From positions 1 through 64,000 of the forward strand of contig JAPSHX010000013.1 of assembly GCA_031179305.1 (NCBI GenBank): a DNA stretch of 64,000 nt. The letters are read 5' to 3'. The translations under genes were made by a program, and so were the position numbers. Shown piece after piece: positions 59,579-64,000 of this stretch. The notes under the pieces are model-generated. The model did no database searches. It saw nothing but the letters and a program-made list of their open reading frames with translations, and was not told the DNA's origin. The number at the start of each line of letters is the position of its first letter. Position 1 is the stretch's first letter. The stretch comes from Paenarthrobacter sp. (lineage in GTDB: Bacteria > Actinomycetota > Actinomycetes > Actinomycetales > Micrococcaceae).

Positions 59579-59665
59579 GCCCCTCATGTGGCGTCATCCT
59601 GTTGAACTCCCCCAGGACCGGAAGGTAGCAAGGGTAGATGGGCTCTGGCGGGTGCATGAGGGGTC
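59579..59665 (+). ncRNA. ffs: Signal recognition particle RNA (small bacterial type)
   Basis: The region holds the conserved SRP core: 'CAGGACCGGAAGGTAGCA' then 'AGGGTAGATGGGCTCTGGCGGGTG', which forms the GGAA-capped helix bound by Ffh. The ends CCCTCATG (59581-59588) and CATGAGGG (59655-59662) pair into the closing stem. It is about 87 bases long and directly upstream of dnaX, the usual place in actinobacteria. Exact ends may be off by a few bases. Confidence 0.92.
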
Positions 59666-59705
59666 ACTTACTTTAACTGTCAGTCCCTATAGGTAGGTTT
59701 CACTT

Positions 59706-62700
59706 GTGACTGTTACAACTGCCCTGTATCGAAGGTATCGCCCGGACTCTTTCGCGGACGTTATCGGGCAGGAACACGTCACGGAGCCGCTGATGACGGC
59801 GCTCCGCAAGAACCGCGTGAACCACGCCTACCTCTTCTCCGGCCCCCGCGGTTGCGGCAAGACCACGTCCGCGCGCATCCTTGCCCGCTGCCTCAATTGC
59901 GCCGAAGGCCCCACTGATACTCCCTGCGGCAAATGCCCCAGCTGCGTCGAACTCGCTCGCGGCGGCTCCGGCTCGCTGGATGTCATCGAGATCGACGCCG
60001 CCAGCCACGGTGGCGTGGACGACGCCCGCGATCTCCGCGAGCGCGCAACCTTCGCCCCGGTCCGCGACCGCTACAAGATCTTTATCATTGACGAGGCCCA
60101 CATGGTCACGTCCGCCGGCTTCAACGCGCTCCTCAAAATCGTTGAAGAGCCGCCGGAACACATCAAGTTCATCTTCGCTACCACCGAGCCGGACAAGGTC
60201 ATCGGGACCATCCGGTCCCGTACTCACCACTACCCCTTCAGGCTGGTGCCGCCCGAGCCCCTGATGCAGTATCTCGAGCTCCTTTGCCAGCAGGAGAACG
60301 TTCCCGTGGCTCCCGGCGTGCTCTCGCTCGTCATCCGCGCAGGTGGCGGTTCCGTTCGCGACACCTTGTCCGTCCTGGACCAGCTCATGGCCGGCGCCGG
60401 TCCCAATGGCCTGGATTATGAGCTCGCTGTTGCGCTGCTCGGCTACACGCATGCTTCGTTGCTGGACGACATCGTGGATGCCGTTGCTGCGGCAGATGCT
60501 GCCACTGTGTTCCGTGCCGTGGACCGCGTCATCCAGACCGGGCACGACCCCCGCCGTTTTGTCGAAGATCTCTTGGAACGATTCCGCGACCTCATCATCG
60601 TCCAGGCGATGCCCGAGAGCGCGCAGGCCATTCTTCGTGGCATGCCAGCCGACCAGATCGCCCGGATGCGCAATCAGGCAACCAACTTGGGCGCGGCGGA
60701 ACTGTCCCGAGCCGCAGATGTCACCAACACGGCGCTCACTGAGATGACCGGTGCTACGTCGCCGCGCCTTCACCTTGAACTGCTGTGCGCACGCATCCTC
60801 CTGCCCAGCGCCGAGCAGACCGAACGTGGCATCGCTGCCCGCATCGACCGCGTGGAACGTCGCCTGAATTACACCGGCGACGACGGCGCCCCGGCTGTGG
60901 CTGCTGCCCCACCGGTTCCTACGGCTACTACGCCGATCGCACCTGCAGTGCCGGCACAGGCGGAAACTCCGGCTGCCCCGGCTGTCCCGGCGACACCCGC
61001 CGTTTCCCGGCAAGCCCCTGCTGCAGCATCTGCCGCGCCCGAGCAGTCCGCGTCCGCTCCGGAGCCGTCCCCTGCACATCCGTCCACAGACGCTGGTTCG
61101 CGGGATGCCATCACAGCACCTCGAGTGTCCACCAACGATTGGCCCGTCGAAGACCGTCAGGCTGCGGGCCGCTCGCAGCAAGCTGCCCCATCCCAAGCAG
61201 CCCAGTCTCAGCCACAGCCAACGCCCGCACCGCAACAGGCACCCGCCTCAGCTCCTCAGCCTGCTGCTGCTCCGGTTCCCGCTCCCGGAGGCACCGGCGA
61301 TGTGGAAGCATTGCGCCGAGCTTGGCCGGATGTCCTGCAGACGCTGACCAAGATCAAGCGCAGCACTTGGGCGCTGGTTGAACCGAATGCCCAAGTGGCC
61401 CAGTTTGATGGCCAGGTGCTGACTCTGGCTTTCACAACTGGTGGCCTCGCGGGTGCGTTCGGCCGTGCGGATCACTCAGAGAACCTTCGGCAGGCGATCC
61501 ACAAGACCATCGGCATCGACTGCCAGATCGTCGCCGTGGCTGGCGGCAACAGCTCAGCGAGCTCTGAGCCAAACCCAAAAGCACCTACTAGCCGGGAAGC
61601 TCCGGCTGCTGCATCACCCATGGGCGCCCCGGCGTCGGCCGGTGGTGTATCCCCGAAGGCAACAGCCACAGGTGTCACGTCAGCGCCTGCGGAAACAGCA
61701 CCAACACCGGCGCCGGTGTCAGCTGTCGACTCCGCTTGGGGTCTCGCGCCGGCTGCCGCACCTGTAGCTTCCCCCGCTCCTGCACCGGCTGCCGCACCAG
61801 TAGCTTCCCCCGCTCCTGCGCCGGTACCGACACCAGCCGCCTCAACTCCGGCCGCTCCCGCGGGGCCAGAGCCTTCCGGCGACTACTCGCACCCCGACGA
61901 CGATTGGGGTCCGCCGCTCGACGAGGACGCCCCGCCGCTGGATGAAGAGCCTCCGGCGGATTGGGAGCCACCGGCTGGCTACGGCCACACGAGCTCCCAA
62001 CCGGCTGCCTCAGCGTCGGCACCAGCAACACCGGCCAAGACCTCCACAACCGCGCCCCCGGCCGCAGCCGCAACGGCACCCGCTTCGAGCACCACTGCGT
62101 CCGAGGATCCGTGGTCGCGCGCAGTCGAGCAGGCGCCGGGAACCTGGGTTGTAGGTACGGAGTCCAACGTGGGCAAGAAACCCGCGCAGGACATCGAAGA
62201 AAGCGCGCCCGCAACTAACACCCCGGACTACGAACCGGCCGCGGCGCAAGCACCGGCGCCGGCAACGGCGTCCGGAACCTACGGTCACCCCACCAATGCC
62301 GAGGAGAACCCGAGCTCCAGCTGGGACGTCGCACCGGCGTCGAGCTGGCCCGCAGCGCAATCCATGCCTGCCCCGGCAACCAGCAACGCCCCGGCGGCCT
62401 GGCCGTCGTTGGCGACTCAACCCGAGGAAGCGCACGGCTCCGTTGCGACGCTCGAGGAGGCTGCGCCGTCGGGCAGTCCAACTGGCCGCCAAAGCCTGTA
62501 TCAGCGCTTAACGAACAGCCCCGAAGCCCAAGCGGGCCGTGTCCAGGCGCCGGTGAGGACCCAGTCGAAGCCGGAGTCAGTGGCGGAGGACATTCCCAGC
62601 CCGGAAGACGAAACCATCGAGGAGTCCCGGGTATTTGGGCGCGCCGCGGTGGAGCGTATTCTGGGCGGGAAGCTGATTGAAGAGCGCGCCTTGGACGGTT

Positions 62701-62720
62701 CTCCCCTACAACCCCGCTGA
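59706..62720 (+). CDS. dnaX: DNA polymerase III subunits gamma and tau
   Basis: This 1004-residue clamp-loader ATPase has Walker A GPRGCGKTT (46-54), zinc-finger 'CLNCAEGPTDTPCGKCPSC', Walker B 'FIIDEAHMV' and the SRC motif 'TIRSRTHHYPFRLV'. Domain III follows to about residue 370. The rest is a very long Ala/Pro-rich linker with a conserved island near residue 540 ('VEALRRAWPDVLQTLTKIKRSTWALVEPNAQVAQFDGQVLTLAFTT'). At over 1000 residues it is long for the family. The GTG start follows the SRP RNA by 40 bases. No A-rich slippery heptamer for gamma was noticed. Confidence 0.95.
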   Translation: MTVTTALYRRYRPDSFADVIGQEHVTEPLMTALRKNRVNHAYLFSGPRGCGKTTSARILARCLNCAEGPTDTPCGKCPSCVELARGGSGSLDVIEIDAASHGGVDDARDLRERATFAPVRDRYKIFIIDEAHMVTSAGFNALLKIVEEPPEHIKFIFATTEPDKVIGTIRSRTHHYPFRLVPPEPLMQYLELLCQQENVPVAPGVLSLVIRAGGGSVRDTLSVLDQLMAGAGPNGLDYELAVALLGYTHASLLDDIVDAVAAADAATVFRAVDRVIQTGHDPRRFVEDLLERFRDLIIVQAMPESAQAILRGMPADQIARMRNQATNLGAAELSRAADVTNTALTEMTGATSPRLHLELLCARILLPSAEQTERGIAARIDRVERRLNYTGDDGAPAVAAAPPVPTATTPIAPAVPAQAETPAAPAVPATPAVSRQAPAAASAAPEQSASAPEPSPAHPSTDAGSRDAITAPRVSTNDWPVEDRQAAGRSQQAAPSQAAQSQPQPTPAPQQAPASAPQPAAAPVPAPGGTGDVEALRRAWPDVLQTLTKIKRSTWALVEPNAQVAQFDGQVLTLAFTTGGLAGAFGRADHSENLRQAIHKTIGIDCQIVAVAGGNSSASSEPNPKAPTSREAPAAASPMGAPASAGGVSPKATATGVTSAPAETAPTPAPVSAVDSAWGLAPAAAPVASPAPAPAAAPVASPAPAPVPTPAASTPAAPAGPEPSGDYSHPDDDWGPPLDEDAPPLDEEPPADWEPPAGYGHTSSQPAASASAPATPAKTSTTAPPAAAATAPASSTTASEDPWSRAVEQAPGTWVVGTESNVGKKPAQDIEESAPATNTPDYEPAAAQAPAPATASGTYGHPTNAEENPSSSWDVAPASSWPAAQSMPAPATSNAPAAWPSLATQPEEAHGSVATLEEAAPSGSPTGRQSLYQRLTNSPEAQAGRVQAPVRTQSKPESVAEDIPSPEDETIEESRVFGRAAVERILGGKLIEERALDGSPLQPR
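61749..61820 (+). repeat. 36-bp tandem duplication in the dnaX linker
   Basis: Two adjacent 36-base units (61749-61784 and 61785-61820) differ at two bases. Each encodes 12 residues of Ala/Pro/Ser/Val. The duplication keeps the frame and lies within the low-complexity linker. Confidence 0.75.
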
Positions 62721-62753
62721 CTCCAGCATTGATTTCAACCTAACGAGGACATT

Positions 62754-63353
62754 GTGTACGAAGGTGCAGTTCAAGAGCTGATTGATGAGCTCGGCCGGCT
62801 TCCCGGGGTGGGTCCCAAATCAGCGCAGCGCCTGGCATTCCACATCCTTGAGGCGGACCCCGAGGACATGAAGCGCCTGGTCACGGCCATCACCACGGTG
62901 AAGGAACGCGTGAAGTTCTGCAGTGTGTGCTTCAACGTGACCGAGCAGGAAACGTGCAATATTTGCCGCGACCAGCGCCGTGACCCGTCGGTCATTTGCG
63001 TCGTTGAGGAGTCCAAGGACGTCCTGGCCGTCGAGCGTACGCGGTCCTTCCGCGGCCGCTATCACGTGCTGGGCGGTGCCATTAATCCCATCGCGGGTAT
63101 CGGCCCTGAGCAGTTGCGCATCCGTGAGCTCCTCACACGCCTCAATGACGGCGCCATCCAGGAAATCATCATCGCCACGGACCCCAACCTCGAGGGTGAG
63201 GCTACGGCTACGTACCTTGCCCGCATGCTCAAGTCGATCGGAATCACCGTAACGCGACTGGCGTCGGGCCTGCCTGTGGGTGGAGACCTTGAATACGCCG
63301 ATGAGGTCACGTTGGGACGCGCGTTCGAGGGCCGGCGAAACGCCTTGCTGTAA
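62754..63353 (+). CDS. recR: Recombination protein RecR
   Basis: This is a 199-residue repair protein. The helix-hairpin-helix is in '[24 protein letters not shown]', the four-Cys zinc finger in '[18 protein letters not shown]', and the Toprim domain begins '[42 protein letters not shown]'. RecR works with RecO (and RecF) to load RecA at gaps. It follows dnaX by 33 bases with the usual dnaX-recR order and starts with GTG. Confidence 0.96.
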   Translation: MYEGAVQELIDELGRLPGVGPKSAQRLAFHILEADPEDMKRLVTAITTVKERVKFCSVCFNVTEQETCNICRDQRRDPSVICVVEESKDVLAVERTRSFRGRYHVLGGAINPIAGIGPEQLRIRELLTRLNDGAIQEIIIATDPNLEGEATATYLARMLKSIGITVTRLASGLPVGGDLEYADEVTLGRAFEGRRNALL

Positions 63354-63389
63354 TCTCGCAATCACAACATCAGCCGCGATGGGGGTCCT

Positions 63390-63995
63390 GTGCGAGAACT
63401 TGTCTACTACGTTGCCGTAAGCCTGGATGGTTACATTGCCGGCCCCGGAGGCGAGTTCGATGCCTTCCCAGTCGAAGGCGACCACATGGCTGCACAGAAT
63501 CAGCGCTTCCCTGACGCCATTCCTACCGTGATCGCGGACGCCATGGGCATCCAACGGACCGGGACAATGTTCGACACCGTGGTGATGGGTTGGAATACCT
63601 ACGCGGTGGGCCTTCCGGCGGGCATGACCAGCCCGTACCAGCACCTCGAACAAGTAGTGTTTTCCCGGACGCGTACCGAGGCGGACATCCCGGGCGAGCA
63701 CCCGAATTTGACGCTTACCGATGAAAGCCCCGTAGACGTTGTGCGCCGGTTGAAGTCACAGCCGGGGAAGGCGATTTGGCTCTGTGGCGGCGGGCAACTC
63801 GCAACGCAGCTGGCCGGTGAAATCGACCGGCTTGTGCTCAAACGCAGCCCGCTGCTCTTTGGTGACGGGATCCCGCTCTTCGCGCCCGGGACCTACCAGC
63901 CCAGCGCCTTCAGCGAGTTGTCCACGACGGCCTTCGGCTCAGGCGTCGTAATTTCCGAGTACGTGCGCCAGCCGGTCACCCGGGCCTCGAACTAG
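63390..63995 (+). CDS. Dihydrofolate reductase-like (RibD C-terminal domain) protein
   Basis: This 201-residue protein has 'VYYVAVSLDGYIAGPGGEFDAFPVEGDHM' at the start and 'AIWLCGGGQLATQLAGEIDRLVLKRSPLLFGDGIPLF' at the end, the pattern of the YwjB/RibD-C family related to dihydrofolate reductase. It probably binds NADPH; the substrate is unknown. It starts with GTG 36 bases after recR and ends five bases before the window edge. Confidence 0.88.
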   Translation: MRELVYYVAVSLDGYIAGPGGEFDAFPVEGDHMAAQNQRFPDAIPTVIADAMGIQRTGTMFDTVVMGWNTYAVGLPAGMTSPYQHLEQVVFSRTRTEADIPGEHPNLTLTDESPVDVVRRLKSQPGKAIWLCGGGQLATQLAGEIDRLVLKRSPLLFGDGIPLFAPGTYQPSAFSELSTTAFGSGVVISEYVRQPVTRASN

Positions 63996-64000
63996 CCGCC

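Noticed and set aside
59417..59587. N-terminal extension of the HicA-like gene
   Set aside because: It runs into the SRP RNA gene, and the Trp/Arg-rich sequence does not look like protein coding.
59706..62720. Programmed frameshift producing a separate gamma subunit
   Set aside because: No A-rich slippery heptamer or following hairpin was found near the end of domain III.

Overview
The window reads as chromosome of a high-GC soil actinobacterium of the Arthrobacter/Paenarthrobacter type (Micrococcaceae). This rests on the codon use, the frequent GTG and TTG starts, ABC importers without their own ATPase, Gfo/Idh/MocA and ROK/LacI sugar clusters, a LytR_C protein, a Stealth protein, and an SRP RNA - dnaX - recR block. 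I see no rRNA, CRISPR array, prophage or insertion sequence. It holds one tRNA, one SRP RNA and about 57 protein genes.

Layout. 0.3-8.6 kb: an MFS carrier and a ROK regulator face a six-gene operon of sugar isomerase/epimerase and Gfo/Idh/MocA genes. One isomerase resembles the large subunit of C-glycoside deglycosidases. 8.9-9.4 kb: a Phd/RelE toxin-antitoxin pair. 9.5-15.5 kb: a CitA/CitB-type two-component system divergent from tctCBA and a universal stress gene. 15.6-28.4 kb: a fructan locus, described below. 28.4-33 kb: a GNAT acetyltransferase, a glycogen-debranching-like enzyme with a GT4 glycosyltransferase, and a DsbA/FrnE protein. 33-37.8 kb: a GH51 arabinofuranosidase with an ABC importer. 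38-42.2 kb: LacI regulators and a hydroxypyruvate-isomerase-like/Gfo pair. 42.2-53 kb: TetR, LytR_C, HAD, Stealth, a metallophosphoesterase, glutathione peroxidase, an M23 peptidase, a MarR/MFS pair and an MpaB-like protein. 53-57.7 kb: a putA/LysR divergon. 57.9-64 kb: tRNA-Ser, a NIF3-like protein, a candidate HicA-like toxin-antitoxin pair, SRP RNA, dnaX, recR and a RibD/DHFR-like protein.

The fructan locus is the most interesting part. Two opposed transcription units start from promoters of the same form (TTGACA, 18-bp spacer, TANNGT). Each promoter is followed by a TTGCCAA-type operator, best seen as TTGCCAA-N6-TTGGCAA. The leftward unit has a short Tat-leader ORF, a GH91 inulin-fructotransferase-like enzyme and a secreted GH32 fructanase. 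The rightward unit has an ABC importer, a second GH91 protein without a signal peptide, a LacI regulator, a PfkB fructokinase and a cytosolic GH32 enzyme. Together they suggest a pathway: inulin to difructose anhydride outside the cell, import, ring opening inside by the second GH91 enzyme, cleavage to fructose, then phosphorylation.

Three features are odd. The Tat leader is separated from its enzyme by stop codons. The secreted GH32 has a module nested inside another module, both inside its catalytic propeller. The Stealth gene has family-like sequence extending 58 codons upstream of its first canonical start, back to a possible ATC start.
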